A stretch of DNA of 5,453 nt. It comes from Elusimicrobia bacterium RIFCSPLOWO2_12_FULL_59_9. Lineage in GTDB: Bacteria; Elusimicrobiota; Elusimicrobia; O2-12-FULL-59-9. Location: NCBI GenBank assembly GCA_001800185.1, contig MGUX01000126.1:1-5453 (forward strand), read 5' to 3'. Both the position numbers and the translations under genes were made by a program. Positions 1 through 4,820 of the stretch are shown here, piece after piece; the first letter of the stretch is position 1; each line of letters starts with the position of its first letter. A model generated the notes under the pieces. That model had not been told where the DNA came from and ran no database searches. It was given only the letters and a program-made list of their open reading frames with translations.

Positions 1-176
1 TGCTGACGGCGGTCGTTTCCGCCCTGACGCTGCTGGCCCTGTATTGGTATCGCGGCGTCGAAGGCCCGGTCGCCTGGGGCCAGGCGCTGGTGCACGCCAG
101 CTTCATCATCGTTTTCAGCATGCTCATCCATTCGCTCAACCAATTGGCTCTGCGCCTGAGGGACTACAGAATCTAA
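1..176 (+). CDS. C-terminal end of an unidentified integral membrane protein (5' partial)
   Basis: The reading frame is open from base 3 to a TAA at 174-176, immediately followed by an in-frame TAG at 177-179. The start lies upstream of the window. The visible 57 residues contain two hydrophobic stretches, about residues 1-16 (ending in a Tyr-Trp-Tyr-Arg boundary) and about residues 28-43. They are separated by a short polar loop (Arg-Gly-Val-Glu-Gly-Pro) and followed by a basic end, Arg-Leu-Arg-Asp-Tyr-Arg-Ile. This looks like the last two membrane helices of a multi-spanning protein with a positively charged, probably cytoplasmic, C-terminus. I do not recognise the family and no motif is visible, so no function is proposed. 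Only 3 nt (the extra TAG) separate it from the next start codon, so the two genes are probably co-transcribed and may be translationally coupled. Confidence 0.7.
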   Translation, partial: LTAVVSALTLLALYWYRGVEGPVAWGQALVHASFIIVFSMLIHSLNQLALRLRDYRI

Positions 177-179
177 TAG

Positions 180-1208
180 ATGGACATCATCTTCCGCTTG
201 CGCGCCGTCATATGGATGCTGATTCTCGCCCTTTGGCTGAGCTTGGTCTTCGAATTTCTTCGGACCGACCTGGCCACTCCCGCTCCGGCAATCCATTGGC
301 TGCCCCCGGCGCTCCAGGCGCGCCGGGAACTTGAGCCCGCCCCGCCGCCCTTGCCCAGCGCCGAATTGCCTATGCGGGAAGAGGCTCCGGGAACCGAAGC
401 GCTTCAGCATGCCTCCCAAGCCGCGGCTTCCCCCGAAACTCCCTCCGGGCTTCCGAAGGGGTTCGTCGTCTCCAGGACCGAGCATTTCATCATTTACCAC
501 GATCCGGGAGAGCCGACCCTGGAGCGCTTCAGTGCTTTTCTGGAGGAACTGCATCAGAGCATGATGCTCGACTTGATGCATTTTTCTCCGTGGGCCAGAA
601 GCCAGTCCATCGTCATCTATTTTTTTCCCGACCAAGACGCCTATAGGCGCTATACCAAGCGCCCCGCTTGGTCCGGCGGCTCCAGCTCGGTCCAAAAAAG
701 AACCGTCTTCATCTATAAGAGCAGGGACCTCCGGGGTATTTTGGCCCACGAGCTCTGCCATATCTATTTCGACGGCTTTTTTGGAAAAGGCGAGGCTCTT
801 CCCCTGTGGCTGAGCGAAGGCATGGCCACGCTGCTGCAGGTGGACAGGGGATTGGCGGCTCCGGGCTGGCTCAAGTCCAATCTCGACAATCTTGCCGACG
901 GCGGCGGCTTCGAGCTGTCTCAATTTGTGGATATCAAAGACACCTCCAATTCGCGCGACGACGTCGTCCGGCTCTGGTACGCGCAGGCCTACAGCTTGAC
1001 GCGCTTTTTGCTGCGCAGCCAGCGCGGCAACCAGTTCTACCGGTTCTGCCGCTATCTCAAAGAGGGAGAGGACCTGGTCCGCGCCATGTACCTGGCCTAC
1101 GGCATGCCCTTCAACAAGCTCAGCTCCCTGGAATTTGTCTGGCGCTACGATCTAAAGACCCGGAAATTGACCGCCTCCGCGCCGGCGCGGAATTTTGAAG
1201 GGGAATAG
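180..1208 (+). CDS. Membrane-anchored peptidase-MA-like zinc metallopeptidase (gluzincin fold), putative
   Basis: This is a 342-aa protein. Residues 1-8 are short and basic and residues 9-26 form one hydrophobic helix, fitting a signal anchor with the rest outside the cytoplasm. Residues about 30-95 are a Pro/Ala/Glu-rich linker. Residues about 96-325 form a globular domain with His190-Glu191-Leu-Cys-His194, an HExxH zinc site. Nineteen residues on, Trp210-Leu-Ser-Glu213-Gly-Met-Ala supplies the likely third zinc ligand, the arrangement typical of gluzincins and the peptidase MA-like family. Aromatic/basic helices follow (270-310). All three expected zinc ligands and the general-base Glu are present, so it is probably an active protease, but the substrate is unknown. 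ATG 180 was chosen because it includes the whole anchor helix. The best upstream purine run (GAGGGA, 158-163) is 16 nt away, so initiation may depend on coupling to the preceding gene. The next gene block has its own promoter, so a functional link to ribosome genes should not be assumed. Confidence 0.8.
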   Translation: MDIIFRLRAVIWMLILALWLSLVFEFLRTDLATPAPAIHWLPPALQARRELEPAPPPLPSAELPMREEAPGTEALQHASQAAASPETPSGLPKGFVVSRTEHFIIYHDPGEPTLERFSAFLEELHQSMMLDLMHFSPWARSQSIVIYFFPDQDAYRRYTKRPAWSGGSSSVQKRTVFIYKSRDLRGILAHELCHIYFDGFFGKGEALPLWLSEGMATLLQVDRGLAAPGWLKSNLDNLADGGGFELSQFVDIKDTSNSRDDVVRLWYAQAYSLTRFLLRSQRGNQFYRFCRYLKEGEDLVRAMYLAYGMPFNKLSSLEFVWRYDLKTRKLTASAPARNFEGE

Positions 1209-1243
1209 TGTCGAAAGGCCTCGTTTTTGCTATAATGGGACGA
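1208..1243 (+). promoter_or_regulatory. Sigma70-type extended -10 promoter for the rpsB operon
   Basis: TATAAT at 1231-1236 matches the vegetative -10 consensus exactly and is preceded by TG at 1228-1229 with one spacer base, the extended -10 form. At a 17-bp spacing the -35 position (1208-1213, GTGTCG) matches TTGACA at only three positions. A weak -35 is usual when an extended -10 is present. The expected start site is near 1242-1244, giving a leader of about 47 nt before the rpsB ATG. The -35 region touches the last base of the upstream peptidase gene. Recognition is by sequence only. Confidence 0.72.
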
Positions 1244-1257
1244 CTTATTACAGATGG

Positions 1258-1284
1258 CTCTGCGTCCAATCGGACTTAAAGGAG
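1258..1284 (+). promoter_or_regulatory. rpsB leader: Shine-Dalgarno sequence with possible masking hairpin
   Basis: AAAGGAG at 1278-1284 is a strong ribosome-binding site 5 nt before the ATG at 1290 and fixes the rpsB start. Upstream, GTCC (1264-1267) and GGAC (1272-1275) can form a 4-bp stem with loop AATC. An outer helix of CTCT (1258-1261) with GGAG (1281-1284, one G-U pair) could close it across an internal loop and cover the Shine-Dalgarno sequence. Autogenous control of rpsB by S2 is known in other bacteria. Whether this small structure serves that purpose is inference, and the helices are short. Confidence 0.45.
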
Positions 1285-1289
1285 ATTGA

Positions 1290-2117
1290 ATGGTTAACAT
1301 TTCGATGAAGTCGATGCTGGAGGCCGGAGTGCATTTCGGACACCAAACGCGCCGCTGGAATCCGAAAATGGCGAAGTTTATTTACGGCGAGCGCAACAAC
1401 ATTCATATTATCGATCTTCAGAAGACCGTCAAAGAAGCCAAGAAAGCCTACAATTTTGTCCGGGAAGCCGCCGCCAACGGCGCCAAGTTCCTTCTGGTCG
1501 GAACGAAAAAACAGGCTCAGGAGATCGTCCGCGGCGAGGCGGAGCGCTGCGGGGAAGCCGCCGTCTATGAAAAATGGCTGGGCGGAACCCTGACCAACTT
1601 TCTAACCGTCCGCCGCTCGGTGGGACGATTGGAGGAGCTGGAACGCTGGCAAAAGGACGGCCTTTTCGGCGTTCTATCCAAAAAGGAAGTCAGCCGCCTC
1701 TCCAAAGAGATGGCCCGCTTGAAAAAGCTCCTTTCGGGGCTGCGGCAACTGACGAGCCTGCCGCAAGTGCTCTTCATCATTGATCCGGTAGAGGAGGACC
1801 TGGCCGTTTTGGAGGCGATCAAGCTCAATATCCCCATCGTGGCGGTGTGCGACACGGATTGCGATCCCGACATGATCACCTATCCCATCCCCGGCAACGA
1901 CGACGCCGCCCGCTCCATTAAGCTCTTTTGCGGGCTGGTCGCCGACACGATTTTGGATGGCAAGAAGGATTTTGAGAAGAAATCGACCGGCCAAGACAGC
2001 GCCGAGGCCGCATTCGCCGACGGCGTTTCCGCTCCGCCCGCGGAGGCCGAGAGCGCCGACGTCCCTCTGGCGGAAACGCCGGCGCCCGCGGAGAACCCCT
2101 CCGCCGTCCAGCCGTAG
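1290..2117 (+). CDS. rpsB: 30S ribosomal protein S2
   Basis: This is the S2 protein of the small ribosomal subunit, which sits at the head-body junction and is needed with S1 for mRNA binding. The 275-aa product follows the family end to end: Gly13-Val-His-Phe-Gly-His-Gln-Thr-Arg21 near the N-terminus, Phe/Leu-Val-Gly-Thr-Lys-Lys at 68-74, Trp96-Leu-Gly-Gly99 followed by Thr-Asn-Phe, a basic coiled-coil-like segment at about 105-150, Pro-Gln-Val-Leu-Phe-Ile-Ile-Asp at 158-165 and Ile200-Pro-Gly-Asn-Asp-Asp205. The conserved fold ends near residue 228. The remaining roughly 47 residues are an Ala/Pro/Glu-rich, probably disordered tail that makes it longer than E. coli S2 (241 aa). A strong Shine-Dalgarno site fixes the start. 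It is the first gene after the promoter and tsf follows 34 nt downstream, the usual bacterial order. Confidence 0.98.
   Translation: MVNISMKSMLEAGVHFGHQTRRWNPKMAKFIYGERNNIHIIDLQKTVKEAKKAYNFVREAAANGAKFLLVGTKKQAQEIVRGEAERCGEAAVYEKWLGGTLTNFLTVRRSVGRLEELERWQKDGLFGVLSKKEVSRLSKEMARLKKLLSGLRQLTSLPQVLFIIDPVEEDLAVLEAIKLNIPIVAVCDTDCDPDMITYPIPGNDDAARSIKLFCGLVADTILDGKKDFEKKSTGQDSAEAAFADGVSAPPAEAESADVPLAETPAPAENPSAVQP
2021..2081 (+). repeat. Perfect 12-bp inverted repeat with nested hairpin inside rpsB
   Basis: CGGCGTTTCCGC (2021-2032) and GCGGAAACGCCG (2070-2081) are exact reverse complements separated by 37 bases. Inside the loop, CTCCG (2032-2036) and CGGAG (2041-2045) form a second 5-bp hairpin with loop CCCG; the two structures share base 2032. 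The element lies in the codons for the low-complexity tail of S2, ending 70 nt before the tsf start. No T-run follows, so it is not a standard intrinsic terminator. It may be an mRNA structure, such as a stabilising, pausing or RNase III-type processing element, or a chance result of biased codons. Confidence 0.6.
2035..2093 (+). repeat. 11-bp direct repeat in the S2 tail
   Basis: CGCCCGCGGAG occurs at 2035-2045 and again at 2083-2093, exactly 48 bases (16 codons) apart and in the same reading frame, encoding Pro-Ala-Glu both times. It is consistent with growth of the disordered tail by short in-frame duplication, or with reuse of the same preferred codons. Confidence 0.5.
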
Positions 2118-2137
2118 GGCTTTAACCCCGTTCTCAT

Positions 2138-2144
2138 AAAGGAG
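2138..2144 (+). promoter_or_regulatory. Shine-Dalgarno site of tsf
   Basis: AAAGGAG, 7 nt before the ATG at 2152, is identical to the rpsB site. It supports independent, strong initiation on tsf and fixes its start. Confidence 0.85.
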
Positions 2145-2151
2145 TTCTCAC

Positions 2152-2751
2152 ATGGTCACCAGCGAATCCATTGCGAAACTTAGGGCGCAGACAGGCGCCG
2201 GCATCATGGACTGCAAAAGCGCCCTCACCGAGGCCAAGGGCGACGAAGCCAAAGCGATCGAAGTCCTCCGCAAGAAAGGGCTCGCCGACGCCCAAAAGCG
2301 CTCCGGCCGCCAAGCCAAAGAAGGCCTGATTTACAGCTATATCCATCCCGGCAGCAAGGTCGGCGCGATGATTGAAATCAACTGCGAGACCGATTTCGTG
2401 GCGCGGACCGCCGATTTTAAAAATCTGGCCAAGGAGTTGGCCATGCAGGTGGTCGCCACGTCGCCCAAATGGATCCGGCGCGAAGAGGTCCCCACCGCCG
2501 TCATCGGCAAGGAAATGGAAATTTACTCCAAGCAGGCGGAAAACGAAAAGAAGCCGGCGCAGGTGATCGCCAAGATCGCGGAGGGACGCCTGAGCAAATA
2601 TTACTCCCAATTTTGCCTGCTGGAGCAGCCGAGCATCCGCGACAGCTCCGGCAAAACGAAGGTGGAGTCCTTGATCGGCGAGCTCGCCGGGAAGATCGGC
2701 GAGAACATCACCCTGCGGAGGTTCGCGCGCTTCGAGCTCGGAGAAGAATAA
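2152..2751 (+). CDS. tsf: Elongation factor Ts, short form
   Basis: EF-Ts is the guanine-nucleotide exchange factor that releases GDP from EF-Tu during elongation. The 199-aa product has the N-terminal UBA-like domain (about residues 1-55), including the Leu-Arg-Ala-Gln-Thr-Gly-Ala-Gly-Ile-Met-Asp-Cys-Lys signature at 10-22. The exchange motif Thr80-Asp81-Phe82-Val83-Ala84-Arg85 follows, whose Asp-Phe pair is known in the family to disturb the EF-Tu Mg2+/nucleotide site. A core alpha/beta segment ends in Arg-Phe-Glu-Leu-Gly-Glu at the C-terminus. E. coli EF-Ts has 283 aa. This one lacks the long coiled-coil insertion and C-terminal module, as in the roughly 196-aa Thermus-type proteins, so it is a natural short form and not a truncation. 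It sits between rpsB and pyrH in the classic order. Confidence 0.97.
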   Translation: MVTSESIAKLRAQTGAGIMDCKSALTEAKGDEAKAIEVLRKKGLADAQKRSGRQAKEGLIYSYIHPGSKVGAMIEINCETDFVARTADFKNLAKELAMQVVATSPKWIRREEVPTAVIGKEMEIYSKQAENEKKPAQVIAKIAEGRLSKYYSQFCLLEQPSIRDSSGKTKVESLIGELAGKIGENITLRRFARFELGEE

Positions 2752-2770
2752 TTTTCCATCCCCTCCGTTG

Positions 2771-3481
2771 ATGAGATATAAAAGGGTCCTGCTGAAGCTG
2801 TCCGGCGAATCGCTCCAAGGCAAGGAGCATTACGGCATTTCATCGGACGCGCTGCTTTTCGCCGCCAACGAGATCAAGAAGGCCTGGCGCAAAAAAATCC
2901 AGATCGCGATCGTGCTGGGGGCCGGGAACATCTGGCGCGGCGCCGAGCACACCGGCGCCATCGAGCGCGTCACGGCCGACAATATGGGCATGCTGGCCAC
3001 CATCATCAACGCCCTGGCCCTGCAGGACATGCTGGAACACCTGGGCGTGCCGACCCGCGTGCAAACCTCCATTGAAATCACCAAATTGGCGGAGCCGTAT
3101 ATACGCCGGCGGGCCATCCGCCACCTGGAAAAGGGCAGAATCGTGATTTTCGCCGGCGGCACCGGCAATCCCTATTTCACCACCGACACCACGGCCGCCT
3201 TGCGCGCCGTCGAAATACGAGCCGAGATGCTGTTTAAAGCCACCAAGGTCGACGGGGTTTACACCGACGACCCGTACCGCAACAAAGACGCCAAAAAACT
3301 CTCGCGGATCACCTTTATGGACGCCATTCGAAAGCGCCTGAGGATTATGGACACGGCGGCGCTCTCGCTGTGCATGGAAAACCGGATGCCCGTGCTGGTG
3401 TTCGATCTGAAAACCCCCAACAACACCGCCAAGGCGGCCGCCGGCCAAATGGTGGGCACCGTGATCTACGAGCCGGAATAA
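2771..3481 (+). CDS. pyrH: Uridylate (UMP) kinase
   Basis: PyrH phosphorylates UMP to UDP with ATP, the step that supplies UTP and CTP; the bacterial enzyme is a hexameric amino-acid-kinase-fold protein in the cytosol. The 236-aa product contains Leu8-Lys9-Leu10-Ser11-Gly12-Glu13-Ser14 (phosphate binding), the glycine loop Gly50-Ala51-Gly52-Asn53-Ile-Trp-Arg56-Gly57, Asp70-Asn-Met-Gly-Met-Leu75, Gly129-Gly-Thr-Gly-Asn-Pro134, Phe136-Thr-Thr-Asp139 (UMP binding) and Lys156-Ala-Thr-Lys-Val-Asp161-Gly-Val. The second glycine of the usual Gly-Gly-Gly-Asn is Ala here. I chose ATG 2771; the TTG just before it (2768) is in frame but less likely. Neither has a Shine-Dalgarno site: the preceding bases are pyrimidine-rich (CCCCTCC, 2760-2766). 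Initiation therefore probably depends on ribosomes finishing tsf, which ends 19 nt upstream. Confidence 0.97.
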   Translation: MRYKRVLLKLSGESLQGKEHYGISSDALLFAANEIKKAWRKKIQIAIVLGAGNIWRGAEHTGAIERVTADNMGMLATIINALALQDMLEHLGVPTRVQTSIEITKLAEPYIRRRAIRHLEKGRIVIFAGGTGNPYFTTDTTAALRAVEIRAEMLFKATKVDGVYTDDPYRNKDAKKLSRITFMDAIRKRLRIMDTAALSLCMENRMPVLVFDLKTPNNTAKAAAGQMVGTVIYEPE

Positions 3482-3491
3482 ACGTTTCACC

Positions 3492-3497
3492 GGGGAG
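3492..3497 (+). promoter_or_regulatory. Shine-Dalgarno site of frr
   Basis: GGGGAG, 7 nt before ATG 3505, sets the start of frr. A longer frame is open back to an ATG at 3370, but that extension lies inside pyrH in another frame and has no family counterpart. Confidence 0.8.
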
Positions 3498-3504
3498 AAC
3501 GATT

Positions 3505-4080
3505 ATGAAGGATGTGCAAGAGGCCGTTGCGCTCGTGCTGCAGAAAAACGAGCAGGACATGCAGTCGACATTGGAAAAGTATTACGGGGAGATCCGCACC
3601 TTCCGGACGGGCCGCGCCAACCCCCAGCTTCTGGAAAACATCAGGGTGGAGTACTACGGCTCGGAGCTGCCCTTAAAGCAGCTGGCCAACATCTCCGCGC
3701 CGGAGGCCCGCTCGCTTGAAATCCGCCCGTGGGACATCGGAGCCCTGGAGGCGATCGAAAAGGCCATACAAAAATCCGACTTGGACATCCCCCCTTCCAA
3801 CGACGGCAAGCTCATTCGCTTGAATTTCCCCCAAATGACCGAGGACCGGCGCAAGGATCTGGCCAAGCTGCTGCGCAAGCTCACGGAGGATTTTCGCGTG
3901 CAGTTGCGCAACCACCGCCGCGACGCGATCGAGAAAGTGAGAAAAGGCCAGAAGGTTCAGGAGATACCCGAAGACGAACGGGAGCGCCTGGAGAAGATCA
4001 TTCAAAAGGCGACCGACGGTTATATCCAGAAAATCGACGAGGCCTTGGCCGCCAAAGAAAAGGAAATCCTCACCGTCTGA
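3505..4080 (+). CDS. frr: Ribosome recycling factor
   Basis: RRF splits post-termination ribosomes together with EF-G. The 191-aa product is close to the usual 185 aa. Domain I helices carry Arg31-Thr-Phe-Arg34-Thr-Gly-Arg37-Ala-Asn-Pro, the family signature. Val48-Glu-Tyr-Tyr-Gly52, then Leu-Pro-Leu-Lys-Gln-Leu-Ala (55-61), mark entry to the small beta domain II (about 35-105). Met111-Thr-Glu-Asp-Arg-Arg-Lys-Asp-Leu starts the long return helices, including Arg135-Asn-His-Arg-Arg-Asp140, a conserved basic patch for 23S rRNA contact. The C-terminal helix ends in Ala-Lys-Glu-Lys-Glu-Ile-Leu. No unusual features are seen. It follows pyrH by 23 nt with a good ribosome-binding site, in the standard pyrH-frr-uppS order. 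Confidence 0.98.
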   Translation: MKDVQEAVALVLQKNEQDMQSTLEKYYGEIRTFRTGRANPQLLENIRVEYYGSELPLKQLANISAPEARSLEIRPWDIGALEAIEKAIQKSDLDIPPSNDGKLIRLNFPQMTEDRRKDLAKLLRKLTEDFRVQLRNHRRDAIEKVRKGQKVQEIPEDERERLEKIIQKATDGYIQKIDEALAAKEKEILTV

Positions 4081-4098
4081 CCGGCCGCTCCCCACCCG

Positions 4099-4791
4099 AT
4101 GCCGGCTCCCGCGCCAATTCCCCGCCACATCGCCGTCATCATGGACGGCAACGGCCGTTGGGCGAAAAAGCGGGGCATGCCGCGCATCTTCGGCCACCGC
4201 AGCGGCGTGGAGTCGGTGCGCTGCGCGGTCAGGACTTGCGCGCGTCTGGGCGTCGAAGTTCTGACCCTCTATTCTTTCTCCACGGAAAATTGGAGACGCC
4301 CTGAGCTTGAAATCAAGGAGCTCATGCAGCTTTTGGCCTTGAGCCTCCGGAAAGAGTCCGCGGAGCTCGACAAGAACAATGTCCGGCTGATGGCCTGCGG
4401 ACGCCTCCACGGGCTTCCGGAGGCGCTTCAAAGGGAGCTCGCGCGCTCCATCGAGAAGCTTAAAAAGAACACCGGCCTCGTTCTTAATTTAGCGCTCAAT
4501 TACGGGGGGCGCCAGGAAATCGTCGACGCGGTCAACAAGATTCTCGAGCGCCCCCCCGCCGCGGTCGATGAGGATTTGATCTCGCGGCACCTTTACACCG
4601 GAGGTTTGCCGGACCCCGACCTCCCTATACGGACCTCCGGGGAGTTCCGCCTTTCCAATTTTCTGTTGTGGCAGTGCGCCTACGCCGAAATCTACGTGAC
4701 CGAAATTTTGTGGCCTGATTTTCGGGAAAAGGAGCTGCTGGCGGCCGTCGAGGATTACCAAAGCCGCCAGCGCCGCTTCGGCGGCATCTAA
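4099..4791 (+). CDS. uppS: Undecaprenyl diphosphate synthase (cis-prenyltransferase)
   Basis: UppS condenses farnesyl diphosphate with isopentenyl diphosphate units in cis to make the C55 lipid carrier used for peptidoglycan and surface polysaccharides. The 230-aa product shows the conserved regions in order: Met15-Asp16-Gly-Asn18-Gly-Arg20-Trp21 (Mg2+/diphosphate binding; Asp16 catalytic), Gly32-His33-Arg, Tyr58-Ser-Phe-Ser-Thr-Glu63-Asn64-Trp65, Asn133-Tyr-Gly-Gly-Arg137, Arg178-Thr-Ser-Gly-Glu182-Phe-Arg184-Leu-Ser-Asn187-Phe-Leu, and Leu205-Trp-Pro-Asp-Phe209, ending in Arg-Arg-Phe-Gly-Gly. All expected catalytic residues are present. The N-terminus is short but starts just before the conserved core. 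The 18 nt before the ATG are pyrimidine-rich with no Shine-Dalgarno site, so coupling to frr is likely. Chain length (C55 versus other) cannot be read from sequence alone; context favours UppS. Confidence 0.97.
   Translation: MPAPAPIPRHIAVIMDGNGRWAKKRGMPRIFGHRSGVESVRCAVRTCARLGVEVLTLYSFSTENWRRPELEIKELMQLLALSLRKESAELDKNNVRLMACGRLHGLPEALQRELARSIEKLKKNTGLVLNLALNYGGRQEIVDAVNKILERPPAAVDEDLISRHLYTGGLPDPDLPIRTSGEFRLSNFLLWQCAYAEIYVTEILWPDFREKELLAAVEDYQSRQRRFGGI
4772..4785 (+). other. cUUCGg tetraloop hairpin at the 3' end of uppS
   Basis: GCCGC (4772-4776), loop TTCG (4777-4780) and GCGGC (4781-4785) form a perfect 5-bp stem closed by C-G around UUCG, one of the most stable RNA tetraloops. It lies 3 nt before the uppS stop codon. 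No T-run follows, so it is not an intrinsic terminator. The codons encode the conserved Arg-Arg-Phe-Gly-Gly end of UppS, so part of the pairing may be incidental. An alternative 6-bp pairing exists between GCCGCC (4763-4768) and GGCGGC (4780-4785). Confidence 0.45.
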
Positions 4792-4820
4792 CCGCGCCGA
4801 TAGGACGTTTTGCGAAAGCG

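Noticed and set aside
44..334. Forward open frame overlapping the first membrane protein and the peptidase start
   Set aside because: Its product is Arg/Pro/Gly/His-rich with no domain, and it overlaps two better-supported reading frames.
2117..2129. GGG-CTTTAA-CCC as a terminator after rpsB
   Set aside because: The stem is only 3 bp and no T-run follows; tsf follows at once with a strong ribosome-binding site.
2754..2782. TATAAA at 2777-2782 as an internal pyrH promoter
   Set aside because: There is no -35 match at the right distance and the start site would fall inside pyrH codons; it is simply the Arg-Tyr-Lys-Arg coding sequence.
3426..3447. GC-rich palindromic stretch near the end of pyrH
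   Set aside because: Stems are 4-5 bp with minimal loops and are explained by repeated Ala/Lys codons.
3370..3504. Possible longer frr start at ATG 3370
   Set aside because: The added residues are read out of frame within pyrH and resemble nothing in the RRF family; ATG 3505 has a well-placed ribosome-binding site.
3673..4431. Long reverse-strand open frame (252 aa) across frr and uppS, and similar ones at 2134-2823 and 2840-3490
   Set aside because: They lie fully opposite strongly recognised genes, have no motifs and are the expected antisense shadow of GC-rich coding sequence.
4792..4820. Terminator or promoter between uppS and cdsA
   Set aside because: The 29-nt gap has no stem with a T-run and no convincing -10/-35 pair.
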